Made by a program: the position numbers and the translations under genes. From contig NZ_WQRF01000001.1 in NCBI RefSeq assembly GCF_009758415.1, forward strand, positions 682,001 through 746,000: a stretch of 64,000 bases of DNA, read 5' to 3'. Below the pieces are notes generated by a model. It was not told where the DNA came from. It ran no database searches and worked only from the letters and a program-made list of their open reading frames with translations. This DNA comes from Devosia marina (GTDB lineage: Bacteria > Pseudomonadota > Alphaproteobacteria > Rhizobiales > Devosiaceae). Of the stretch, positions 1-7,298 are shown in pieces (within the stretch, counting starts at the first letter, position 1; the number at the start of each line of letters is the position of its first letter).

Positions 1-776
1 AGGCCCACCGGCTTCATCGGGCCGTGGCGCAAGGTTTCCACCCCGCGCTCTGCCATCACCTCAATCGGCAGGCAGCCATCGAAATAGGGGACCTTTTCCC
101 AATCCTTGAATTCGTGCAGAGGCGCGCTCTTCAGAGCCTCGACAAAGGCGAAGTACTGATCCTGGTCCATTGGCAGGTTCAGATAATCCGCTCCCGTACC
201 GCCCGGCCCGACCTTGTCATAGCGCGATTGTTTCCAGGCGATGTCGTGGTTGATGCTGTCATAGTGCACGATCGGCGCGATCGCGTCGAAAAAGGCCAGC
301 GAATCCTCGCCTGTCTTTTCCAGGACGGCCTCGGCCAGCGCCGGAGAGGTCAAGGGACCCGTCGCAATGATTACGTGCTGCCACTCGCTCGGTGGCCAGC
401 CGGCGATTTCCTCGCGCACAATGCTGATATTAGGGTGGTTTGATATCACCTCTGTCACCGCGCGCGAAAACCCGTGCCGGTCGACGGCAAGGGCACCACC
501 TGCCGGCAATTTGTGCTGGTCAGCCGCGTGCATGATGACCGAGTTGCAGCGCCGCATCTCTTCGTGCAGCAACCCGACGGCGTTCTGCTCATGGTCATCC
601 GAGCGGAAAGAGTTGGAACAGACCAGTTCCGCCAGTTCGTCGGTTTGGTGCGCGTCGGTCTCCCGCACGCCCCGCATCTCGTGGAGTATGACCTTGGCAC
701 CGGACTCTGCGGCCTGCCATGCGGCTTCGGATCCGGCCAGGCCACCGCCGATAATGTGAATGGGTTCATGTGACAT
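1..776 (-). CDS. trmFO: TrmFO, folate/FAD-dependent tRNA (uracil-5-)-methyltransferase, 3' end cut by window
   Basis: Makes 5-methyluridine at position 54 of tRNA using methylenetetrahydrofolate and FADH2 in the cytoplasm. The visible 258 N-terminal residues begin [19 protein letters not shown]. Residues 10-17 (GGGLAGSE) are the FAD-binding dinucleotide loop. The segment [11 protein letters not shown] carries Cys53, which matches the catalytic Cys53 known in the Bacillus enzyme. The ATG at 774-776 is chosen because the Rossmann fold starts directly after it. The C-terminal part lies beyond the left edge, so intactness cannot be judged. The next gene upstream on the same strand is a DUF1127 protein with its own terminator, so trmFO is probably transcribed separately. 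Confidence 0.93.
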   Translation of the reverse strand, partial: MSHEPIHIIGGGLAGSEAAWQAAESGAKVILHEMRGVRETDAHQTDELAELVCSNSFRSDDHEQNAVGLLHEEMRRCNSVIMHAADQHKLPAGGALAVDRHGFSRAVTEVISNHPNISIVREEIAGWPPSEWQHVIIATGPLTSPALAEAVLEKTGEDSLAFFDAIAPIVHYDSINHDIAWKQSRYDKVGPGGTGADYLNLPMDQDQYFAFVEALKSAPLHEFKDWEKVPYFDGCLPIEVMAERGVETLRHGPMKPVG

Positions 777-850
777 GGCGAGCCAGATACCAAGCCCGCG
801 GGCTTGGAGCAATCGGCGTTTTCGCGTGTCCGGAGCACGAGAGCTCCGAA

Positions 851-887
851 AACAAAAACGCCCGCATCTCAAAGAGAGGCGAGCGTT
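851..887 (-). terminator. Rho-independent terminator of the DUF1127 gene
   Basis: Read on the minus strand this is a stem of about 14 positions with two mismatches (arms about 873-887 and 857-871, tiny AAA loop) followed by a T-rich run TTTTTGTTTT at 858-849. It lies 28 bases past the stop of the small DUF1127 gene and before trmFO. Confidence 0.6.
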
Positions 888-914
888 CGGTTTACGATGT
901 TTGAGCCGTCGATG

Positions 915-1064
915 TTATAGAGCGTCGGCATGATTGCGAGCAACGCGGCTGATGTCGGTGCGCGAGATGCCCAGGTCATTGAGCTGGCGGTTGTCGAGAG
1001 CGGCAAGCTCACGGACGGTCTGCTGGTAGGCGGCCCATTTCTTGAAGGTCTTACGAATGTCCAT
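915..1064 (-). CDS. DUF1127 family small protein (49 aa)
   Basis: A 49-residue protein starting MDIRKTFKKWAAYQQTVREL and containing LAALDNRQLNDLGISRTDI, the hallmark of the DUF1127/YjiS-like family. Short DUF1127 proteins in Agrobacterium have been linked to RNA turnover and to phosphate and carbon metabolism; whether this copy does the same is not known. A good ribosome binding site (CAGGAGACATCCG) precedes the ATG. It is flanked downstream by its own hairpin terminator and upstream by a 7-bp inverted repeat at 1107-1125, so it looks like a monocistronic, regulated gene. Confidence 0.85.
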   Translation of the reverse strand: MDIRKTFKKWAAYQQTVRELAALDNRQLNDLGISRTDISRVARNHADAL

Positions 1065-1106
1065 CGGATGTCTCCTGTTGTTTACGAACAGAGATATAGG
1101 TCCACT

Positions 1107-1125
1107 TATCTCCAGTGAGGAGATA
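1107..1125. promoter_or_regulatory. Operator-like inverted repeat TATCTCC-N5-GGAGATA
   Basis: A perfect 7-bp inverted repeat with a 5-base spacer, 42 bases upstream of the DUF1127 start codon. A further GAGATA half site lies at 1091-1096. The regulator is unknown; this may be a binding site of a dimeric repressor or simply a small hairpin. Confidence 0.4.
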
Positions 1126-1201
1126 GAGAATGGTCAAACTAGCTATGCAATTGGTGCAAGGCTTGGGCAGTGCCTGTTAAGTAGCCATTCATGGATCGGG
1201 C

Positions 1202-1235
1202 AAGAAGAAGGCCGCCGGATGGTCAACCGGCGGCC
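1202..1235 (-). terminator. Terminator hairpin after the second DUF1127-like gene
   Basis: A perfect 9-bp stem (GGCCGCCGG at 1210-1218 and CCGGCGGCC at 1227-1235, 8-base loop), followed on the minus strand by TTCTTCTT. It lies about 30 bases beyond the stop codon of the small minus-strand gene ending at 1266. Confidence 0.6.
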
Positions 1236-1265
1236 GCCTGAAATAGGTTTGCGTGGTTCGGAAAG

Positions 1266-1418
1266 TCAGCGGTCGAAAAGGGACCGCGTCATTTTGGAGA
1301 AGTCAGGGCCAGAAATCCCCAGCAGATCGGCGTCTCGCGTTGAAGGAACGTCCATTTCCCGCAACGCTTGCTTGACATCGACCAGACGCTTTAAGCGCCA
1401 GACGGCTCGCACAAACAT
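1266..1418 (-). CDS. Small DUF1127-like protein (50 aa)
   Basis: A 50-residue basic, helical protein starting MFVRAVWRLKRLVDVKQAL and ending with DLLGISGPDFSKMTRSLFDR. The DLLGI-S-x-x-D core and the length resemble the DUF1127 protein at 915-1064, so I read it as a divergent member, but the match is weak. The ATG at 1416-1418 is preferred over one at 1449-1451 because AAGGGA lies about 10 bases upstream of it. It has its own hairpin terminator. Function is unknown. Confidence 0.6.
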   Translation of the reverse strand: MFVRAVWRLKRLVDVKQALREMDVPSTRDADLLGISGPDFSKMTRSLFDR

Positions 1419-1677
1419 GGGTCGAATCCCTTTTGGTTGATCGCGATGCATGGGGAGGATGCACGTCTAGTCCGGGCCCAGCTAGCGTCGCGCGGACACC
1501 CCCTGCATGCGTCAAGCGCATGGAAAGTTCATAGAAATGACGCAATAGCCGTGCTGGGCGGTGACCATGCGCAATTCTGGGACTGTTGGATTGAGGTATT
1601 CCCCATGCGTCCACCATGATTTCCCTTGTGTCATCGGCCCCAAATCAACACACTCCGGCAACTGATTTGAGGATTCG

Positions 1678-2577
1678 ATGGTGCGGCAAGGCGCGCATGT
1701 CATTGTTGTGGGCAATGAGAAGGGTGGTTCGGGCAAGTCGACCACCGCCTTCCATCTGGCCGTGTACCTGCTCTACCAGGGCCACAAGGTGGCCTCTATC
1801 GATGTCGACAGCCGCCAGCAGACTCTGACGCACTATGTGCGCAATCGACGGGACTGGGCGCGGGCCAAAGGCCTCAGCGTGCCGCACACGACGCACTATC
1901 ATCTTCCGCTGGCCCGCGGTGACTCGGCCCGCGAAAACCATCGTATCGAGTTCGACCTGTTTCGTCAGGCCATTGGCGAGGTCGAGGGCACGGCCGATTT
2001 CATCGTTATCGACACCCCAGGCTTTGATACCAATCTGGCGCGTTTGGCCCATTCCCTCGCCGATACCTTGATCACACCGGTCAATGACAGCCTGATCGAC
2101 CTCAGCGTTATGGCCCAGGTTGACCCGGTGACTGGAGAGCCCCGTGAATTGAGCCATTATGCAAGGCTGGTGCAACGCGCGCGGTCCGAACGCCTGGCCA
2201 TTGATGGTCGTAATATCGACTGGGTTCTGGTCCGCAACCGCATCTCGATGCTCTCATCAAGAAACATGCGTCAAGTGCAGACCATGCTCGAGCGCATCGC
2301 CATGCGGCTTGGCTGCCGCGTTGCCGATGGTATTGCCGAGCGGGTTATTTTCCGCTCACTTTTCGCCACGGGGATGACCGTGTTCGACCCCCTGGACGAT
2401 GAACTGCTGGGTGGTGTGCCATCCATGTCGCATATGAGCGCGCGGCAGGAATATCGTTCGCTGGTCAACGCGCTAAACCTGCCGGCCAGTCGGCGTGCCG
2501 AGGCGCGCAGGGAAGTTCTCGCACGGCCGCCGCGTGACGTGAACCGCTTCAGCCATATGGCCCACAACGATTCCTGA
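1678..2577 (+). CDS. mipZ: MipZ-type ParA/MinD family division-plane positioning ATPase
   Basis: MipZ dimers form a gradient from the ParB-parS complexes at the cell poles and inhibit FtsZ polymerisation, placing division at midcell in alphaproteobacteria. The 299-residue protein has the deviant Walker A motif KGGSGKST (15-22) in the context VIVVGNEKGGSGKS, a switch region near IDVDSRQQ (41-48) and FIVIDTPGFD (about 108-117). The C-terminal half (DWVLVRNRIS, ERVIFRSLF, DPLDDEL) follows the Caulobacter MipZ pattern. A GAGGA site lies 6 bases before the ATG. It stands alone, convergent with the HxlR regulator gene, and no parB is in the window, which is normal for mipZ. Confidence 0.88.
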   Translation: MVRQGAHVIVVGNEKGGSGKSTTAFHLAVYLLYQGHKVASIDVDSRQQTLTHYVRNRRDWARAKGLSVPHTTHYHLPLARGDSARENHRIEFDLFRQAIGEVEGTADFIVIDTPGFDTNLARLAHSLADTLITPVNDSLIDLSVMAQVDPVTGEPRELSHYARLVQRARSERLAIDGRNIDWVLVRNRISMLSSRNMRQVQTMLERIAMRLGCRVADGIAERVIFRSLFATGMTVFDPLDDELLGGVPSMSHMSARQEYRSLVNALNLPASRRAEARREVLARPPRDVNRFSHMAHNDS

Positions 2578-2585
2578 ACCCGCGA

Positions 2586-3002
2586 TTAGCCGCGCGCATA
2601 GGCAATCTTGCGTGAATTGTCCGCAGCCACGGTTGACTCGCGGGCGTCATAGATCGCCCGGGCCTCGACAATGGCCCCATGGTTTTCCGCTGACCAGTCC
2701 CACAAGGCACTGATCGGCACCTGCAGGGTCTTGCCCAGTTCGGTCAGACTGTATTCTACCCGCGGCGGAACCTCGGGATAGATGGTGCGCGTCACCAACC
2801 CGTCACGCTCCAGATTGCGTAACGTCAGAGTCAGCATGCGTTGGGAAACGCCATTGATCAGGCGCTTGAGTTCGTTGAAACGCAGGATTTCGTTCTGGCC
2901 CAACATGCCGACGACCAGGACGCTCCACTTGTCGCCAATGCGGTTCAGCACATCCGACATGGCCGAGCAATTGGAGTGCTGCGAAGTATCGGTAAGTGAC
3001 AT
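2586..3002 (-). CDS. HxlR family winged-helix transcriptional regulator
   Basis: A 138-residue HxlR/MarR-like DNA-binding protein. Cys12 in SNCSAMSDVLNRIGDKWSVL is the conserved N-terminal cysteine through which several HxlR proteins sense electrophiles or oxidants. The recognition region is RFNELKRLINGVSQRMLTLT, followed by the wing (YPEVPPRVEYSLT). It is divergent from a DoxX gene, with 93 bases between them holding a TATAGAC-N10-GTCTATA inverted repeat. It probably controls itself, doxX and perhaps the DJ-1-like gene; the inducer is unknown. Confidence 0.88.
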   Translation of the reverse strand: MSLTDTSQHSNCSAMSDVLNRIGDKWSVLVVGMLGQNEILRFNELKRLINGVSQRMLTLTLRNLERDGLVTRTIYPEVPPRVEYSLTELGKTLQVPISALWDWSAENHGAIVEARAIYDARESTVAADNSRKIAYARG

Positions 3003-3038
3003 CTATGTGCCTCCTTGTCTGCGTAACCCAGTCACTAA

Positions 3039-3062
3039 TATAGACACAGTTACTAGTCTATA
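3039..3062. promoter_or_regulatory. Candidate HxlR operator in the hxlR-doxX divergent promoter
   Basis: A perfect 7-bp inverted repeat TATAGAC-N10-GTCTATA centred between the two divergent genes, 34 bases before the doxX start and 37 bases before the regulator start. Position and symmetry fit autoregulation by the HxlR dimer. No experimental motif is available to me for this protein. Confidence 0.5.
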
Positions 3063-3095
3063 CCAGGGTGCAACGCAATCGGGAGGAGATATGCC

Positions 3096-3512
3096 ATGAG
3101 TGGATCAGATACAAAGAAGGGTTGGAACATCGCGCTATGGGTTGGCCAGGCCCTGCTGGCCGGCGTCTATGTGATGGCCGGGTTCATGAAGGTAAGCCAG
3201 CCCATCGACGCCTTGGTGGCGTCGGGCCTCACTTATGCCGGCGACTACCCCGAATTGCTGACCAGATTTGTCGGCACCATTGAAATTCTGGGCGCCATCG
3301 GCATCATCCTGCCGGCTGCTACCCGTACCCTGCCTGGTCTGACGCCCCTGGCAGCGGTTGGTTTTTCGGTGATTCAGGTTCTGGCATTTGGACTGCACAC
3401 AATGCGTGGCGAATACGGCGTTCTGCCGGTCAACATTGTCCTGCTGGCGTTGTCGCTTTTCGTTCTTTGGGGGCGCTTGCTTAAGGCGCCAGTCACCGCT
3501 CGCAGCGCATAA
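3096..3512 (+). CDS. DoxX family membrane protein
   Basis: A 138-residue integral membrane protein with four hydrophobic segments (about residues 12-32, 52-75, 77-97 and 105-125) and the DoxX pattern AGVYVMAGFMKVSQP near the N-terminus. DoxX proteins are linked to redox homeostasis and thiol stress; the biochemical activity is unsettled. The ATG at 3096 is preceded by GGGAGGAG with ideal spacing. Divergence from an HxlR regulator is a recurrent arrangement for DoxX genes. The DJ-1-like gene follows convergently. Confidence 0.85.
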   Translation: MSGSDTKKGWNIALWVGQALLAGVYVMAGFMKVSQPIDALVASGLTYAGDYPELLTRFVGTIEILGAIGIILPAATRTLPGLTPLAAVGFSVIQVLAFGLHTMRGEYGVLPVNIVLLALSLFVLWGRLLKAPVTARSA

Positions 3513-3546
3513 CACTCGGCCAAATCCGACAATTGGCACCGAGACT

Positions 3547-4140
3547 TTACGACGGTCCAACCGATGGCGCTCCGGCGTGGTGCTCGGCAGCATAAAGGCC
3601 GAGATAGAAGTCAAGGTCTCCGGTGCGCAGCCCCAGCGCTTCCAAAACTGCCCCCATGAAACTCACGGGTGCGGTTCCCGGCGCGGTGATGATGCCGCGA
3701 TCAAGAATGGCCCTTGGGGACCCGATAAAGAACGCGCCCCCGCCATATCCAGTCTGTGGCAGGCTCTCGGGACCATTCGCCGTGTGGCGCCTGTCATCGA
3801 GCAGTCCGGCACGGGCCAGCGGAATGACACCGTCGCAGATCCCGCCAATCACCACGCCCGCCGCCTGGGCAGATTGCAGCAATTTGGTCAGGTCGGGGCC
3901 GTCCGGCTGTTGCCAGATGCTACCGCCATTGACCAGCAGGGCGTCGTAGTCGGTGGGATTGATCTCTTCGATGGCAAGCTGGGGCGCCAGCCTTAGTCCA
4001 CCTGCGGACGTGACCGGTTCGCCGCCGGGCGTCGCAAAGCGGGTGTCGAGCCGGTAATATTCTCGTGCGCCGGCATTGAGCAATGCGGTTTCCCAATCGG
4101 CGAAGCCGGGCGTCAGTATCGTCAGCAAGGTGGTCATCAT
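3547..4140 (-). CDS. DJ-1/PfpI family protein (class I glutamine amidotransferase-like)
   Basis: A 197-residue DJ-1/PfpI superfamily protein. The nucleophile elbow is VVIGGICDGVIPLARAG with Cys102, and Glu17 in FADWETA is in the place of the acidic residue next to the cysteine in DJ-1. The segment LLVNGGSIWQQ matches the conserved glycine-rich turn of this fold. Members act as stress chaperones, glyoxalases or isonitrile hydratases; the sequence does not decide which. GGAGACAG precedes two consecutive ATG codons, either of which may be used. It sits next to HxlR and DoxX, suggesting a shared oxidative or electrophile stress role. Confidence 0.82.
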   Translation of the reverse strand: MMTTLLTILTPGFADWETALLNAGAREYYRLDTRFATPGGEPVTSAGGLRLAPQLAIEEINPTDYDALLVNGGSIWQQPDGPDLTKLLQSAQAAGVVIGGICDGVIPLARAGLLDDRRHTANGPESLPQTGYGGGAFFIGSPRAILDRGIITAPGTAPVSFMGAVLEALGLRTGDLDFYLGLYAAEHHAGAPSVGPS

Positions 4141-4230
4141 CTGTCTCCATTTCGTTGATGCAACGGTGTACCTGTGGTGTGACAGGCCGTGTCAGCACCT
4201 TCACATGGCTGTCAGGTGCCCGGGCCTCGC

Positions 4231-4259
4231 TTGAGCTTGCCTGGATCGGCTGGTATGAG
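4231..4259 (+). promoter_or_regulatory. Candidate sigma70 promoter of the D,D-carboxypeptidase gene
   Basis: TTGAGC at 4231-4236, a 17-base spacer and TATGAG at 4254-4259. It would start transcription about 30 bases before the TTG codon at 4299 and therefore supports that start over the upstream ATG codons. Confidence 0.4.
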
Positions 4260-4298
4260 GGGCCCGCTTTCCGAAATGCCGTATGGAGTCGCTCCACC

Positions 4299-5456
4299 TT
4301 GCTGCTTGTCCGTCGATTGCTGCTCGCCCTGGTCCTGACCTTTGCCGGCCTGAACCAGGCCTGGGCCAATCCAATGCTGCTGGTTGATCGTGCGACCTTA
4401 CAAGTGCTCTATGCGGAAGAGGCCGGCCAGCCTTGGCATCCCGCCTCGCTGACGAAGCTGATGACGGCCTATGTGACCTTCGAGGAACTGGCCAAGGGCA
4501 CGGTAACCCTTGATACGCCGGTGACCATTTCGCGCAATGCCTATAACCAGGCGCCGAGCAAATCCGGCCTCAAGATCGACAGCACCGTATCCCTCAAGGA
4601 CGCGCTTTACATTCTAGTGGTCAAATCGGCCAATGACATTGCTGTCGCCATCGCCGAAACGGTCGGTGGCAGCGAGTCAGACTTCGTCGCCAAGATGAAC
4701 GAGACCGCCGGGCGCATGGGGCTGACAGCTACCAATTTTGTCAATCCGCACGGACTGCATGACCCGCGCCAGGTCTCCTCGGCGCGCGACATGGCCATTA
4801 TCGCGCTCTATATCGAGCAGAGTTTCCCGCAATACATGCCCATGTTCCGCACTGGCGTGGTCAATCTGGGCAAGGCGCGCCACGAATCCAACAACGGCCT
4901 TCTCGAAGGCTTTGCCGGGACCACCGGCATGAAAACGGGCTATGTCTGCGCGTCCGGCCTCAATATCGTCGCTACGGTCAATCGCAATGGGCGCCAGCTT
5001 CTGGCGGTGGTGCTGGGCGGCTCATCCGGTCGCGAACGCAATGAACGAGCTGCCGAACTGTTTCTCAATGCCCTTGGCGGCCGATTGCAACCGACCGGTC
5101 AGAGCGTGTTGTCGCTTGCCAATGCCGTCGGCGCCGCGCCTGTCGACATGCGACCTCTGATCTGCGGCAAGGACGCCAAGGAATATGTGGCGGCCCAGGA
5201 AGCGGCCTTCCCGATGGGCCTGAAAGACCAACCCTCTTATTTGACCGAAGAGCTCGCTGTTGTCGAATACACTGCCATCGATCTTGGCCGCATCCGCACC
5301 GGCATTGCCCTGCCGCGGCCCCGTCCGGCGCACATGCCGATCTTCGGCACGCCCGCGCCGGTCGAAAGCGCTGCTATCGAGAACGTCCTGCGCCCCGGCC
5401 TGACTGCCGGCGGCCTCGATATCGCCCTGCCGCGTCCGCGTCCCGCCGATCTCTAG
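4299..5456 (+). CDS. D-alanyl-D-alanine carboxypeptidase (S11 family penicillin-binding protein)
   Basis: Trims the terminal D-alanine from peptidoglycan pentapeptides in the periplasm. With a TTG start at 4299 the 385-residue protein begins with a signal peptide (MLLVRRLLLALVLTFAGLNQ, cleavage near AWA-N). All three active-site motifs are present: SLTK (50-53), SAN (110-112) and KTG (212-214). The C-terminal 150 residues carry a beta-rich part and a proline-rich tail with two copies of ALPRPRPA. An open frame continues upstream to an ATG at 4083, but that would place about 70 non-hydrophobic residues before the signal and lies before a promoter-like sequence. Its TAG stop overlaps the stop of the convergent tusA-like gene. 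Confidence 0.85.
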   Translation: MLLVRRLLLALVLTFAGLNQAWANPMLLVDRATLQVLYAEEAGQPWHPASLTKLMTAYVTFEELAKGTVTLDTPVTISRNAYNQAPSKSGLKIDSTVSLKDALYILVVKSANDIAVAIAETVGGSESDFVAKMNETAGRMGLTATNFVNPHGLHDPRQVSSARDMAIIALYIEQSFPQYMPMFRTGVVNLGKARHESNNGLLEGFAGTTGMKTGYVCASGLNIVATVNRNGRQLLAVVLGGSSGRERNERAAELFLNALGGRLQPTGQSVLSLANAVGAAPVDMRPLICGKDAKEYVAAQEAAFPMGLKDQPSYLTEELAVVEYTAIDLGRIRTGIALPRPRPAHMPIFGTPAPVESAAIENVLRPGLTAGGLDIALPRPRPADL

Positions 5457-5695
5457 GCCGGGCTGGCGGCCCCAACGGTCACTGTAAACTCCATGTGGTC
5501 TTCGGCCGTCGCCACGGCGCAATCGTGCCCGTTCTGCCGGCAATGCAGCGGAATATCGATCCGCGCCATCGGATCACTCGCCAGCACCACGATTGTTGTC
5601 CCCTTTGTCGCGTCGGTCAGGCGCTTTTCGAGCTTAAGAACGGGCAGGGGACATTTCAGCCCCCTGGCGTCAATCGTTTTGACCTCAGTTGCCAA
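5453..5695 (-). CDS. TusA/SirA family sulfur-carrier-like protein
   Basis: An 80-residue TusA-fold protein with the signature DARGLKCPLPVLKLEKRL, where Cys15 in CPLP is the sulfur-accepting residue of TusA. The family relays persulfide sulfur, for example toward tRNA thiolation. The likely start is TTG (5693-5695), overlapping the stop codon of the CAP lipoprotein gene by 11 bases, so the two are translationally coupled. The longer open frame upstream lies entirely inside the CAP gene. Its stop codon overlaps the stop of the convergent carboxypeptidase gene within a shared CTAG. Confidence 0.85.
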   Translation of the reverse strand: MATEVKTIDARGLKCPLPVLKLEKRLTDATKGTTIVVLASDPMARIDIPLHCRQNGHDCAVATAEDHMEFTVTVGAASPA

Positions 5696-6167
5696 GGACC
5701 AGCACCCAATAGACGCCGTAGCTTGATGATGGATTATAGGCCACGGCAACGCCGGCCTTGCTCGCCGGGGCAGCCAGGCCAACAGCGTCGGCGGCGTTGT
5801 TGCGCCAACCCGAGAACGTCTCGGCAAAGCTGGAATAGCCGGCGCTCAATTTCATCTGCACCAATGCCTGCGGCTTGGTCGGAGCAGCGCCGGTCTGCGC
5901 ATATTGACTGGCCAGCGCCTGTGCCGTCGCATTCAGGCCTGAATCCGCAGTCAGTGGCGCCACGCCGCGGGTCGCACGATAGGCATTGATCAGGCCGATG
6001 GCCTGCTGTGAATCAAGCCGCGCATTGGGCTGGTCCATACGCGCGGACAGCGCCGGGGCCAACGCGGCCGGTGCCGTCGCGCCGCCAAATGAGGAGCAGG
6101 CGGCAAGCGCCAGAACCGTTCCCGCCGCCGCCGCGCTTTTTGCCAGCTTGCTGATGATCTTCGACAT
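5685..6167 (-). CDS. CAP (SCP/PR1-like) domain lipoprotein
   Basis: A 160-residue exported protein. The signal MSKIISKLAK...LALAACSS ends in the lipobox LAAC with Cys24, indicating a lipoprotein. The rest is a CAP domain: LINAYRATRGVAPLTADSG, followed by ALASQYAQTG and the C-terminal YGVYWVLVLGN. CAP proteins in bacteria are extracytoplasmic, mostly of unknown activity. The ATG at 6165-6167 is chosen over an upstream one because GGAAGGA lies directly before it. It is co-transcribed with the TusA-like gene, with overlapping ends. Confidence 0.82.
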   Translation of the reverse strand: MSKIISKLAKSAAAAGTVLALAACSSFGGATAPAALAPALSARMDQPNARLDSQQAIGLINAYRATRGVAPLTADSGLNATAQALASQYAQTGAAPTKPQALVQMKLSAGYSSFAETFSGWRNNAADAVGLAAPASKAGVAVAYNPSSSYGVYWVLVLGN

Positions 6168-6342
6168 GTTTTTCCTTCCGGGAGAAATCCGGGCGTCCTG
6201 GCTTCTAGCAGTCAACACCTTCGCCCGCATTAACGGCGTGGGGGTGGATGAAACTGGAGTGGCGCTTAGAAAATCCTGAATTGGACACCTGGGCTGGCCT
6301 TAACCAATGGCAGTGAGAAGACAGCGCAAAAGGGGCAGCATT

Positions 6343-7257
6343 GTGAGCCGGATCGATCCTGAACGACGCTTGTCGCACCCTCAGCCGCCACGGTCCTTGC
6401 CGCCCGCTATCTCACAACCGGCATGATCCGGGTGACATTTGGCGGGCTGGAACTGTCGGACTTCCCGGAAACCGGCATTGCGGACGAATATCTGCGCCTT
6501 TTCTTCCCCGATCCGGATACCGGCCACTTGCATCTGCCCCATATCGATGAGGAAGGGCGTTGGACCTACCCCGTTGGAGGCCGAGAGGCGATCCGGTGTT
6601 CGACATACACCGTTCGCCGTCACCGTCGGGATGACGGGCAAGTCGATATCGATTTCGTGGTGCACAAGGGCGGTCTCGCCAGTGAATGGGCGCAGCAGGC
6701 AAAGCCCGGTAACACGATTACCGTTAACCGCCCGCGTGGCCTCTATGCCCCGCCCAGGGACGTCACCTGGCAATTGCTGGTTGCAGACGCCACTGGTTTG
6801 CCGACACTGGCCCGCATTCTCGAGCAAACGCCGGCTCAGGTACAGTCCCGGGTCTTTGTCGAAGTGGCGGAGGTCGAGCACGAACAAAAATTGCCGCATC
6901 ACCCCAAGGCCACGATCACCTGGCTGCACAAGAGCGGCAATGGCGCCGCGCCCATCCGCATGGAAGATGTCGTGCGCGCCGTGCCCCCTGCCTTCGGGCA
7001 GCGGCTATGTCTGGGTCGCCGGGGAACAGCGCGTCGTCCGGGCCATTCGCAAATATGTGCGCCATGAGTTGAAGCTACCGCCCGAGCGGTACCAACTGGT
7101 TGGCTACTGGACCCAAGAAGGCGAAGCCTGGGAGGCAAAGTGGGAAGCCTTGCCCGACGCGGTCAAGCACGCCATCGAGGCTGGCTGGGCCTCGGATTGG
7201 GACCGGGAAGACCTGCGCGACGAATATGACGCAACCTTGGAAAAGTTCGGGCTCTGA
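6343..7257 (+). pseudogene. Siderophore-interacting FAD-binding protein (ViuB/SIP family), frameshifted
   Basis: Siderophore-interacting proteins reduce ferric siderophores in the cytoplasm. The N-terminal part is read from ATG 6423 (MIRVTFGGLELSDFPETG, then STYTVRRHRRDDGQVDIDFV, the FAD-binding RxYTxR region). The C-terminal NAD(P)H-binding part (GYVWVAGEQRVVRAIRKYV) continues in the next frame to 7257. Removing one C from the C5 run at 6984-6988 restores a continuous reading frame (AVPLPSGSGYVWVAG). A second shift may exist: a GTG at 6343 with AGGGG before it opens MSRIDPERRLSHPQ in another frame, which would join naturally to AATVLAARYLTTGMIRV near 6385. Either a decaying gene or assembly errors. 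Confidence 0.75.
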
Positions 7258-7298
7258 TCCTGCTTGCCCACTTGCCGCGCAGGCGATACCAGCGCTGC

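Noticed and set aside
24..773. Plus-strand frames within the first 800 bases
   Set aside because: They are opposite to the clear trmFO reading frame and have no meaning of their own.
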